A stretch of DNA of 20,605 nt, from positions 1 through 20,605 of IMG/VR virus record IMGVR_UViG_3300048883_000120; one strand, 5' to 3'. A program made the translations under genes and the position numbers. The notes under the pieces were generated by a model, which saw only the letters and a program-made list of their open reading frames with translations, was not told the origin of the DNA and did not search any database. Positions 1-6,705 of the stretch are shown here, in pieces (the first letter of the stretch is position 1; the number at the start of each line of letters is the position of its first letter). This stretch comes from a virus.

Positions 1-2490
1 ATGAGTATGAGAACTAGATGAGTAAGGATGTGAATGATTCGCTTTGTCGTAAGCAGTCTTAACTGCTTTTGATGATGCTGATACTGTTGTACTAGTTGAT
101 GATATTGAATCACTTATTGATCTCCAAGTATCTGTATCACCAATTAACCAAGAGGATGGAACGTTTTTAATCTTGTTAGCATCAATCTTAGCATCTGAAC
201 CAATAACAGCAGTAGATCCAACACTCACACTCCCCGTAACATCAAGATTCCCATTCATCTCAACATTGCCCGTTGAGGTGAGTTCTACAATTTGACCGGC
301 ACTAGCAGTCCCAAATTTGAGTGAATTTGTACCAGAAGATCGAATGTAGTTCGATGTTATATGTGTTCCGTTTATATTGAGAGCATCTTGCGCAGGATTC
401 CAAGTCAGTGCAGAATCACCTGATATAGTTCCTTCTGTGGGTTGAAACAAAATAGGTACAAAAGCATTCGCGGTAGTCGATGGCACTGTCGAGAGTTTAA
501 GATTCCCAGACATCTCAACATTGCCTGTTGATGTGATGCGCATACGTTCCGTATGTCCGGATCCGGTATGCATGGTAATTTTATCACCGGATCCAGCCCT
601 GATATTAACGTCATCATAGGCATAGAGGTCGATATTTCTACCCATTATGCGAGTAGTTTCAACAGCACCGCTTATTCCAGTAGTCAGTTTCCCTATTCTA
701 TGTTCAGTGTCATTTGCAAATAGTAACTCACCTGTAGGATATTCAATTGTAAGTTTAGTTTGTCCAATTTGCTGAAAGTAAATATTAGAGTTATCATGTT
801 GGTTGAAATATGCCCCTGCAGATGATGTAAATATCTTTAATCGACTCCCTGTCGCATTTACTTCACTAATTCCTAATGTACCTGCTACTGAAAGATTATG
901 AGATGGATTAGTAGTCCCTATGCCGACATTGCCCGTTGAGGTGAATGATGTCGCCGCTACTGTTCCAGTGACATCAATCCCGCTGGATGTGGTTGAGAGT
1001 TTTCGGGAGTTATTATGATACAAGTCAACCGAAGCATTCTCGTTTAGTGTGATACCATTTTCACCATTAGCACCCTGTATCCTTACACCTACACTACCTC
1101 TTATGAATAAAAGACCTTTTCCTCTATCTGTAATGTGACTATCATTACCATCATGATATATTTCTAAATCTTGACCGTTACCTATTCTTAGTTTACTATT
1201 GGTACCTAAATATATTTCATTAGTGGCCATATTAAGGTCACCCGACATGACACCACCAGACAATGATAACTTAGTACCAACGAGATTAGTCATTGTGGTG
1301 GCATGGTTGTCATCATTACCTAATGCATCAGATAATTCTTTTAATGTGTTTAATGTTGCAGGTGCAGAATTGACTAATGCGGATACTTCAGCATCAACGT
1401 ATGTGATACTTGCTTTTTGATTTAATGCAGTTTGAAGTCCGGTAATATAAGATATTGGTTCTGAAGTGGTATTGACTTGTGCATTGGATGCAATACCATC
1501 TAGTTTTGTTCCATCAGTCGCAACATCACGACCATCAACTGTACCATCAACTGTTACATTACCCGCGACATCCAGATTCGAGTCCATCTCGATATTCCCG
1601 TTGTCTTGAATCTTTAATCGGGTTGCACCTTGGGTTATCAAACTAATACCGTTGGTCGCATGACCATACATCAGAGTTGTAGGACTCCAATATATTTGCT
1701 CGTAATTACCTAATGTTAGACTCGATGCGGATATGTGACCCGAGACATCAAGATCCCCACTCAATGTGCCACCAGTTAATGGGAGATTTACCGACCCTGT
1801 AGCATATGTCGGAGTCATTGCGGTAATTTGAGAATAATCTTGAGGATTCCACCCCAACTGAACATAATCCCCCATGCCACGACCTGATACTGAATAGATT
1901 AGATCTATTGCATGCCAACCTTTAGTTAAGGTGTGAGAATATGCGACATCCTCAAAAGATAACGTTGACCCATCTACAAAGACTTCATCGATAAATAGTG
2001 CAAATGTACTATCACCTTTAAGTGTACTGGATATTGAAAACTCTTGATTTACATATATGAATGTGTGTATATGTGCGGTATAACTGTCAATTCCTGCAGG
2101 GAACATGTTACCTACGTCTCCCCCGAACGTACCTTGAGCATTAACTGCGGATTTAGTATCTAAGAACCCTTCAAGATCTGGTGTGACTGCAGAATTGGTC
2201 TTTTCCTTGAACCATGTTGTCCATGCTTCCGGATCTGACCCCATTGGTTCAGAGTATCCAGTTTCCCATTTCTTCCATTTCCATTTCCACTCTTCAAGTC
2301 CGGAAGCCCCTCCACCACCAGCGCCACCACCGATGACGAAGACATCACCATTAGAATCTTTAGAAAATAACTTATGATCTGCGGTGTTTAACGCAAGTTC
2401 CCCTTGTTCAATATACGCAGTATTATTTGGGTCATTTGATGGAGTTCTACCCGCAATTGAAGTTTGCTTAATTTTTATCTTGGTGGCCAT
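1..2490 (-). CDS. Large tail-fibre-like protein with PA14-like domain, C-terminus off the left edge
   Basis: The minus frame from ATG at 2490 has no stop in all 830 codons down to position 1, checked triplet by triplet, so the gene is real and incomplete. Residues 1-55 form a fibre N-terminal module (GELALNTADHKLF, then a Gly-rich hinge). A Trp/Lys cluster (WKWKWKKW, 68-75) follows. Residues about 120-215 resemble a PA14-type beta-sandwich (STFALFIDEVFVDG, then LTKGWHAIDLIY, then VQLGW), a fold often used for glycan binding. Further on come known phage-fibre signatures: DGTKLDGIASNAQVN (about 320-335), SAPATLNTLKELSDALG (about 380-400), GNVGIGTTNPS (520-530), and at the edge SSTSTTVSASSKAVKTAYDKAN. 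I infer a host-recognition fibre. It starts 64 nt downstream of a late promoter octamer; the ribosome binding site (AGAGAG near 2501-2506) is weak. The missing C-terminus probably holds the tip or a chaperone domain. Confidence 0.88.
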   Translation of the reverse strand, partial: MATKIKIKQTSIAGRTPSNDPNNTAYIEQGELALNTADHKLFSKDSNGDVFVIGGGAGGGGASGLEEWKWKWKKWETGYSEPMGSDPEAWTTWFKEKTNSAVTPDLEGFLDTKSAVNAQGTFGGDVGNMFPAGIDSYTAHIHTFIYVNQEFSISSTLKGDSTFALFIDEVFVDGSTLSFEDVAYSHTLTKGWHAIDLIYSVSGRGMGDYVQLGWNPQDYSQITAMTPTYATGSVNLPLTGGTLSGDLDVSGHISASSLTLGNYEQIYWSPTTLMYGHATNGISLITQGATRLKIQDNGNIEMDSNLDVAGNVTVDGTVDGRDVATDGTKLDGIASNAQVNTTSEPISYITGLQTALNQKASITYVDAEVSALVNSAPATLNTLKELSDALGNDDNHATTMTNLVGTKLSLSGGVMSGDLNMATNEIYLGTNSKLRIGNGQDLEIYHDGNDSHITDRGKGLLFIRGSVGVRIQGANGENGITLNENASVDLYHNNSRKLSTTSSGIDVTGTVAATSFTSTGNVGIGTTNPSHNLSVAGTLGISEVNATGSRLKIFTSSAGAYFNQHDNSNIYFQQIGQTKLTIEYPTGELLFANDTEHRIGKLTTGISGAVETTRIMGRNIDLYAYDDVNIRAGSGDKITMHTGSGHTERMRITSTGNVEMSGNLKLSTVPSTTANAFVPILFQPTEGTISGDSALTWNPAQDALNINGTHITSNYIRSSGTNSLKFGTASAGQIVELTSTGNVEMNGNLDVTGSVSVGSTAVIGSDAKIDANKIKNVPSSWLIGDTDTWRSISDSISSTSTTVSASSKAVKTAYDKANHSHPYSSSSHTH

Positions 2491-2526
2491 ATATATGGGT
2501 CTCTCTAATTGAGTTTGGGTCTTCGA

Positions 2527-2540
2527 ATAGTATGTACTAT
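2527..2540. repeat. Dyad ATAGTA-N2-TACTAT in the fibre-gene leader
   Basis: Perfect 6-bp inverted repeat with a 2-nt spacer, 14 nt downstream of the late promoter octamer and so close to the expected transcription start. Its core (TAGTA-N2-TACTA) recurs at 4509-4520 upstream of the other fibre gene. It may be an operator-like or mRNA 5'-end element, or chance in AT-rich DNA. Confidence 0.35.
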
Positions 2541-2553
2541 CCAATTATAGTCT

Positions 2554-2561
2554 TATTTATA
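2554..2561 (-). promoter_or_regulatory. T4-type late promoter for the partial fibre gene
   Basis: The minus strand reads TATAAATA, the exact T4 late promoter octamer recognised by the phage sigma factor gp55. It lies just beyond the T-run of the upstream terminator and 64 nt before the ATG at 2490, in the only intergenic gap of this size in the window. No -35 element is expected for this promoter class. Confidence 0.75.
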
Positions 2562-2562
2562 C

Positions 2563-2592
2563 AAAAAAAAGGGACTCCGAAGAATCCCTTTT
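2563..2592 (-). terminator. Intrinsic terminator after the 604-residue fibre gene
   Basis: On the minus strand the sequence forms an 11-bp stem (AAAAGGGATTC paired with GAGTCCCTTTT, with one G-T wobble) closed by a TTCG tetraloop of the very stable cUUCGg type, running into eight T residues. It lies 42 nt after the stop of the gene ending at 2635. It is the clearest rho-independent terminator in the window and ends the transcript carrying the small proteins and the first fibres. Confidence 0.9.
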
Positions 2593-2634
2593 ATATTTTA
2601 CATCTTACTTAGGTATACATTCTATTACCAAATG

Positions 2635-4449
2635 CTAGAATGTACCGCAATCGATTACTACGTTCACACCGTCAATAGTACCATGAGTCATAACCCCAGC
2701 GTCATTGATTTGCATTTGAGCAGAATTCCCAAGATGCGTAGACGAAAAGAACTCAGTATGACCATCTACTGATAATGTAGAGTATAGAGTAGTTGCATTA
2801 GTAACCTCTAACGTATCATTTAGAGTAGTTGCTTTAGTAACATCTAATGTATCACTTAGAGTAGTTGCTTTAGTAACATCTAATGTATCACTTAGAATAG
2901 TCGATTTGGTAACCTCTAACGTATCATTTAGAGTAGTTGCTTTAGTAACATCTAATGTATCACTTAGAGTAGTTGAGTTAACAACATTTAAGGTATTATT
3001 TAGAGTAGTAGCATCAGTGACATCTAATGTATCATATAGAGTAGTTGATTTAGTAACATCTAATGTATCACTTAGAGTAGTTGAGTTAACAACATTTAAG
3101 GTATTATTTAGAGTAGTAGCATCAGTGACATCTAATGTACCCGATAGAGTAGTGTTTACCGCTTCAATATCACCCGATAGGTATACATTGTTGAACTGAA
3201 CATCACCCCAAGGGGCAGAATAGTTTTCACTTGATACTGATGTGTCTGGTTTGAATGAGAATCTTGAGGTTTGTGTGTCGTAACCGAAGAAACCAGTTTT
3301 AACCGTACTACCATCCCCATAATCGAAATTCACACCACGATCAAGACCATCACCCGCAACTGTTGAACCATCACCGACTTTAATGACAGGATCATTTAAA
3401 GTAGTAACAGTAGAGTTGACTGAAGTTGTAGTACCATCAACTGTTAGGTTACCTGAAATAATTGTATTACCCGTAACATTAAGGTCATTTCCGACATTTA
3501 ATGTATCTGCGATATCCACATTACCTGAAGTAACATCAATACCACCAGTATATGTAACATCAGATGCAGTGACATATAGTTTATTAGTTACATTTGATGT
3601 GCTGATATTAGCAGTAGTGATATTAGCAATAGGTGAAGTGATTTGAGCAGTGATGTACATGCCACTATCATCAACACGAACTTCTTCATTACCCTTTGCA
3701 TAAAATCTTAAGGTATCATCATCAGTTGGGGAACCAGCAAGCGTAGTTTCCGCAGAGATGTATGTATCTTGGTCAACATCAACTACACCGCCGACACCTG
3801 TCCAGTTACCTGAAACGACACCTTCAAACCTATTAGTGGTTTCATTGTATCGCATTGCACCATTAGTTGCGGCTGTTGGTGTAGGTCGTGTTGATTCTAA
3901 ACCCTTTGGAATAACTAATACAGTATTTGTATCAATTGTAACCTTACCGGTACCATTTGGTCTCAGGACGATATCACCGTCCGTATTAATTGCTGATGTA
4001 GTGTTACCTGCCGTTTTAAGATTACCTAAAGTAGATCCTAAAGTGACAACAGTAGTTCCTGATACGGTGAAGTTACCTACAACAGCAAGTGTAGATGCTT
4101 GTACTTGTACTTGACCTGTACCGTTAGGATTTAATATTAAATTCCCATTTGCATTTGTGGTTGAAACCGTATTAGAATCTAATGTAATATTATCTACATT
4201 TAAAACATCAATCTTCTTAGAAGCATCGACTAATATTGCCGAGTTCTTTGTTAATGTTCCTAGATTATGATCTAATTTATCGGTAAAATACTTACCACCG
4301 ATGATTTCTGATACAGATGATGCACTATCATCACCTATGAATAATTTGTCTGACATGAAGGAATACGCCATTTCACCTACTGCTAACGACCCGTCTATGG
4401 GAGCTACAGTGGTGCTGGAATATTTAGTTTTTATTATAGTACCGGACAT
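2635..4449 (-). CDS. Repetitive tail-fibre-like virion protein (604 aa)
   Basis: Starts at ATG 4449 behind a good ribosome binding site (AGGAGA at 4457-4462, 7-nt spacing). Residues 20-50 carry the fibre N-terminal module (SLAVGEMAYSF, then DKLFIGD, then EIIGG), comparable to that of the fibre gene at 1-2490. Two cassettes of the form NT.S..N.NG..L.PNGTG.V follow at about 90-180 and match those of the protein at 6706-12402. A middle segment has GNLTVDGTTTSVNSTVTTLNDPVIKVGDG, of the sort seen in many marine phage fibre proteins. Residues 433-564 are eleven 12-residue repeats of the type TTLxDTLDVTKA. The C-terminus is short (IDGVNVVIDCGTF). No enzyme or signal peptide is seen. The repeats suggest a trimeric beta-rich shaft. 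The gene is followed by a strong terminator, so it is the last of its transcript. Confidence 0.85.
   Translation of the reverse strand: MSGTIIKTKYSSTTVAPIDGSLAVGEMAYSFMSDKLFIGDDSASSVSEIIGGKYFTDKLDHNLGTLTKNSAILVDASKKIDVLNVDNITLDSNTVSTTNANGNLILNPNGTGQVQVQASTLAVVGNFTVSGTTVVTLGSTLGNLKTAGNTTSAINTDGDIVLRPNGTGKVTIDTNTVLVIPKGLESTRPTPTAATNGAMRYNETTNRFEGVVSGNWTGVGGVVDVDQDTYISAETTLAGSPTDDDTLRFYAKGNEEVRVDDSGMYITAQITSPIANITTANISTSNVTNKLYVTASDVTYTGGIDVTSGNVDIADTLNVGNDLNVTGNTIISGNLTVDGTTTSVNSTVTTLNDPVIKVGDGSTVAGDGLDRGVNFDYGDGSTVKTGFFGYDTQTSRFSFKPDTSVSSENYSAPWGDVQFNNVYLSGDIEAVNTTLSGTLDVTDATTLNNTLNVVNSTTLSDTLDVTKSTTLYDTLDVTDATTLNNTLNVVNSTTLSDTLDVTKATTLNDTLEVTKSTILSDTLDVTKATTLSDTLDVTKATTLNDTLEVTNATTLYSTLSVDGHTEFFSSTHLGNSAQMQINDAGVMTHGTIDGVNVVIDCGTF
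2758..3153 (-). repeat. Eleven tandem 36-bp coding repeats (12-aa units)
   Basis: In-frame repeats encode TTLxxTLxVxxx units: residues 433-564 of the 604-aa fibre protein. There is a higher-order pattern. Units 1-3 and 4-6 are near copies of one another (endings VTDA, VVNS, VTKS or VTKA), so a 108-bp block was duplicated. Units 7-10 alternate VTK and VTN endings. Unit 11 is diverged (TLSVDGH). Confidence 0.9.
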
Positions 4450-4508
4450 TATAATGTCTCCTAATTAAATTCTGATTGATGTTTATTCGTTAATTAATAG
4501 TAGTCTCT

Positions 4509-4520
4509 TAGTATATACTA
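4509..4520. repeat. 12-bp palindrome TAGTATATACTA upstream of the 604-aa fibre gene
   Basis: Perfect palindrome that includes the TAG stop of the upstream 71-codon gene and lies about 60 nt before the next ATG. Same core as the dyad at 2527-2540. No T-run follows on the minus strand, so it is not an intrinsic terminator. No TATAAATA octamer is present in this 68-nt gap. Confidence 0.35.
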
Positions 4521-4733
4521 GAAACTACCTCCAATGACTGATAATTTTGCGTTATCTATATCAGGACGTACTTTATATGTACCTGATGCAGTGTCCCACA
4601 TTATAATTGAGCCATCTTCTCGTAATGATGTATCTACATCAATTAGTTCACTTAATCGGTGCGAAGAAGTTTGTGTAATACCAGTTACGGTAAGTGTGTT
4701 CGATGATTTTGAGAAACTTCCTACAATGCTCAT
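4518..4733 (-). CDS. Small virion-associated protein (71 aa), fibre-neighbour type
   Basis: ATG at 4733 overlaps the stop of the preceding gene by four bases (ATGA) and has its own ribosome binding site (AGGAGA, 4742-4747, 8-nt spacing). The protein is a compact beta-type sequence: a Ser/Thr-rich start, then LSELIDVDTS, DGSIIMWDTASGTYKV, and an ending in IGGSF. The pattern of a DVDTS stretch followed by DGSI...D..SG.YK is one I associate with segments of marine T4-like phage fibre proteins, so it may be a freestanding module of that kind. No catalytic motif is visible. Coupling to the 115-aa gene and position ahead of a fibre gene suggest a minor baseplate or fibre-attachment component. Function is inferred from position only. 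Confidence 0.75.
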   Translation of the reverse strand: MSIVGSFSKSSNTLTVTGITQTSSHRLSELIDVDTSLREDGSIIMWDTASGTYKVRPDIDNAKLSVIGGSF

Positions 4734-5077
4734 CTAGTTAATCTCCTAGTGATTCCTGCAGTAATCTCCACTTGACCTTCTACTATACGTGTGACATTTC
4801 CTGTAGAGGTTTCGCGAAGTTCGACATCGTATTGATATCGGCCGGGTTTTATATTATTAGAAACTGAAGAATTCAATTTCATCGAAACTATGCCCGCTGA
4901 CTCTGATATTATAGAGACGTTGAAGTCATATTTAGTTGAGGATGTGTGATGTCTTCGCATTTGAGAGTGTGCAGTATAACCCGACAAATTGACAATATTG
5001 TCATGGTTATCCCTTACCGTGATTTCTTCAGTAAAATCAGAACCCTGATCTATACTTAAATTTGCATATATTGCCAT
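4730..5077 (-). CDS. Small beta-sandwich virion protein (115 aa)
   Basis: ATG at 5077 lies 33 nt downstream of a late promoter octamer. The ribosome binding site is weak (GTGGA). The sequence has the profile of a single immunoglobulin-like or BppU N-terminus-like domain found beside fibre genes in many phages: residues 8-15 IDQGSDFT, then DNIVNLSGYTAHSQMRR, GIVSMKLN, KPGRYQYDVEL and a final strand RIVEGQVEIT. No cysteines and no catalytic residues stand out. Such proteins commonly act as adaptors or receptor-binding-protein anchors; that role is inferred here. It is coupled by a 4-nt overlap to the 71-aa gene. Confidence 0.8.
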   Translation of the reverse strand: MAIYANLSIDQGSDFTEEITVRDNHDNIVNLSGYTAHSQMRRHHTSSTKYDFNVSIISESAGIVSMKLNSSVSNNIKPGRYQYDVELRETSTGNVTRIVEGQVEITAGITRRLTR

Positions 5078-5089
5078 GTCGTTAATTCC

Positions 5090-5099
5090 ACTTATAAGT
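5090..5099. repeat. 10-bp palindrome ACTTATAAGT in the leader of the 115-aa gene
   Basis: Perfect palindrome 11 nt downstream of the late promoter octamer, so near the expected transcription start and just ahead of the ribosome binding region. Short and AT-rich, so it could be chance. Confidence 0.25.
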
Positions 5100-5109
5100 T
5101 GACTATATC

Positions 5110-5117
5110 TATTTATA
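5110..5117 (-). promoter_or_regulatory. T4-type late promoter ahead of the 115-aa gene
   Basis: Exact TATAAATA on the minus strand, in the 44-nt gap between the stop of the upstream gene (5122) and the ATG at 5077. It would give a separate late transcript for the 115-aa, 71-aa and 604-aa genes, ending at the terminator at 2563-2592. Confidence 0.7.
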
Positions 5118-5121
5118 TAAT

Positions 5122-5613
5122 TTAGATACCGTCAAGTAGATAGTCACCTAATACAGTAACAATCCATGTATTTGGTTTTTTGACTTCTTTGATCTCATGT
5201 GTCCCTCCCAAATGTTTAAACCAAATAGCATCACCGGAGTTAAGGGTATATTCTTCATCATTGACCATAATCTTCTGATTATCTGTCAGACTCAAAGAAA
5301 AGAATGAAAACGGATTTTTAGTATGTTCCCAATGGGTTATCCTATTCAGTTTATCACCTATATCAAGATGTAATACATTAGATGCTATTAGACCATCCCA
5401 CACTTCATCCCCGAAAGTCTTACGGAGTTCCGAGTCAAATTCTTTTGTAAAATCTTTGTGTTTGAGATATGAGTACCGAGATAATTGTTCATATGTATCA
5501 TGAACCTCTGTTCTCAATCTTACACCTGAGGCTACCCAGAGATTGGGAATATCTCGAATTATCGATTTACATTGTTCTGGGGTTTCGTATTTTCGGAACA
5601 CCTTTATTGTCAT
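5122..5613 (-). CDS. Degenerate 2OG-Fe(II) oxygenase-like or cupin-fold protein (163 aa)
   Basis: I choose ATG 5613 because AAAGGA (5622-5627) sits 8 nt ahead of it and it forms an ATGA overlap with the upstream oxygenase gene. ATG 5622 would add three residues but abuts that ribosome binding site. The C-terminal half looks like a double-stranded beta-helix: LHLDIGDKLNRITHWE, then IMVNDEEYTLNSGDAIWF, then THEI. Spacing from the LDIG strand to H94 matches that of the canonical neighbour (INRY to H104). The predicted metal site would be H94-x-E96 with H139, a Glu in place of the usual Asp. The Arg that binds 2-oxoglutarate after the distal His is absent (TWIVTVLG). It may be a cupin-like enzyme, use another cosubstrate, or be a non-catalytic partner. 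Confidence 0.7.
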   Translation of the reverse strand: MTIKVFRKYETPEQCKSIIRDIPNLWVASGVRLRTEVHDTYEQLSRYSYLKHKDFTKEFDSELRKTFGDEVWDGLIASNVLHLDIGDKLNRITHWEHTKNPFSFFSLSLTDNQKIMVNDEEYTLNSGDAIWFKHLGGTHEIKEVKKPNTWIVTVLGDYLLDGI

Positions 5614-6146
5614 AATAACCATCCTTTAGGGCCGAATAGTAATATCAGTGAGTACCGAGTGTCTCCTACGATAGGATTAACCCGATGTGTTGCTCGTACA
5701 TTTACCATTCTAATTGCAGTACCTATCCTATCTTCATAGAATATCTCTTTACCCTTATATATATGCGAATATCCCTGACCTGAGTTCTCGGTTAGTGGTA
5801 TGACTATATTATCTAAAAAACCTTGCCTATCGGTATGAATGGGAATCCCTTCCCCCTCCTTATACCTATTGATGAGAATTTGATCAAGTGAACATCCAGA
5901 CATTGTGGATCCAATAGTCTCGACCATGTCTCTAATATTTACCGGTATAGAATGATCCATAATAGAACAATAATGTCCATGATTATCTGAATAACCAGTA
6001 GTACCCATATTCGTGAAGTACTCATTACGAGCAACCCACGAATATGATGGAAGTTTTAGTACTTCCTCAAGTATTTTCTGAACCTCACATCTAGGAACTT
6101 CAAGTATTTCTATTTCAGATGCCACTAATCTTTCAATCCACTCCAA
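5610..6146 (-). CDS. 2OG-Fe(II) dioxygenase (about 178 aa)
   Basis: Predicted 2-oxoglutarate- and Fe(II)-dependent oxygenase. The core motif is complete: H104-x-D106 in IPIHTD, distal H154 in RATHRVNP, and R164 in DTRYSL, which would bind the 2-oxoglutarate carboxylate. The preceding strand LINRYKEGEGI and the following FLDNIVIPLTENSGQGYSHI fit the prolyl-4-hydroxylase or AlkB-type jelly roll. The length suits a minimal catalytic domain with no fused targeting domain. Marine T4-like phages often carry such genes among structural genes, but their substrates are mostly unknown. The start is uncertain: TTG 6146 gives the longest form and overlaps the 184-aa gene by 22 nt; GTG 6125 would overlap its stop by one base (TAGTG). 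Neither has a strong ribosome binding site. It is coupled to the next gene by ATGA. Candidate substrates are fibre residues, host surface or nucleic acid; none is shown. Confidence 0.88.
   Translation of the reverse strand: MEWIERLVASEIEILEVPRCEVQKILEEVLKLPSYSWVARNEYFTNMGTTGYSDNHGHYCSIMDHSIPVNIRDMVETIGSTMSGCSLDQILINRYKEGEGIPIHTDRQGFLDNIVIPLTENSGQGYSHIYKGKEIFYEDRIGTAIRMVNVRATHRVNPIVGDTRYSLILLFGPKGWLL
5622..5627 (-). promoter_or_regulatory. Ribosome binding site that decides the start of the 163-aa gene
   Basis: The minus strand reads AAAGGA, with an 8-nt spacer to ATG at 5613. It directly touches the alternative ATG at 5622, which would leave no spacer, so the downstream start is preferred. 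Confidence 0.65.
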
Positions 6147-6679
6147 GGGCCGACAACTTCGCGAAGTCCACCAGCAAACGCATGATCCAAATCTTTCAAC
6201 ATTCTTTCTTTTGATTCATAGTCAAACTGATCTGATTTTTCATACGCCATTTTGTTTGCATTGTTCTGGGTTCTGACCATACGTATAAACTCACTCATTT
6301 CTTTAAGATCTTTAGAGTTAGACCCCATCGCAAGTAATGCATCACTTATGATATTAAGTTGGTGATAATAATCATACTTGTTGATTATTCTAGAGTGCGC
6401 AGTTTTGTCAATATCTATTTCAGATATTTTATCTAATTGAGTAGAGTGATCAACGACCCCACCATCTTCGTAGGTTCCAACCCAACCTTCCTTGGATACA
6501 TCCAAGTCAGGTATTCTTTTCCACATAAAAGTATCATCCCCAGAGTCCATTGCGGAACCATCTGAACTAACTATACCTAAATAAGTGCCATTCAATTTAT
6601 TAAAGAATAAGTCATAAGAATTAGTTCCCTCTTCTTCAAACTCTTTTCTTACATCTAGTCCTATTTGTATTAAATCCAT
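6125..6679 (-). CDS. Uncharacterised protein next to the repetitive fibre gene (184 aa)
   Basis: ATG 6679 has a moderate ribosome binding site (TAAAGGC, 6689-6695). I do not recognise the family. The N-terminal half (LFFNKLNGTYLGIVSSDG, then DDTFMWKRIPDLD, then GWVGTYEDGGVVD) looks beta-rich. The C-terminal half is helical and charged (KYDYYHQLNIISDAL, KEMSEFIRMVRTQNNANKMAYEKSDQF) and ends with GGLREVVGPW. There are no cysteines, signal peptide or membrane segment. It sits 26 nt after a giant fibre gene and overlaps the oxygenase gene. A beta head plus helical tail directly downstream of a fibre is the usual place for a fibre assembly chaperone, so that is my leading guess, with an oxygenase partner as the alternative. 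Both are inferred from position. Confidence 0.7.
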   Translation of the reverse strand: MDLIQIGLDVRKEFEEEGTNSYDLFFNKLNGTYLGIVSSDGSAMDSGDDTFMWKRIPDLDVSKEGWVGTYEDGGVVDHSTQLDKISEIDIDKTAHSRIINKYDYYHQLNIISDALLAMGSNSKDLKEMSEFIRMVRTQNNANKMAYEKSDQFDYESKERMLKDLDHAFAGGLREVVGPWSGLKD

Positions 6680-6705
6680 AATTGTATTGCCTTTATCCTA
6701 TATGT

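Noticed and set aside
1990-2000. Plus-strand GATAAATA as a rightward late promoter
   Set aside because: It is inside a minus-strand gene, with no plus-strand gene downstream.
2758-3153. Regular 36-bp periodicity resembling a CRISPR array
   Set aside because: There are no unique spacers; the whole region is in-frame 12-residue coding repeats of a fibre gene.
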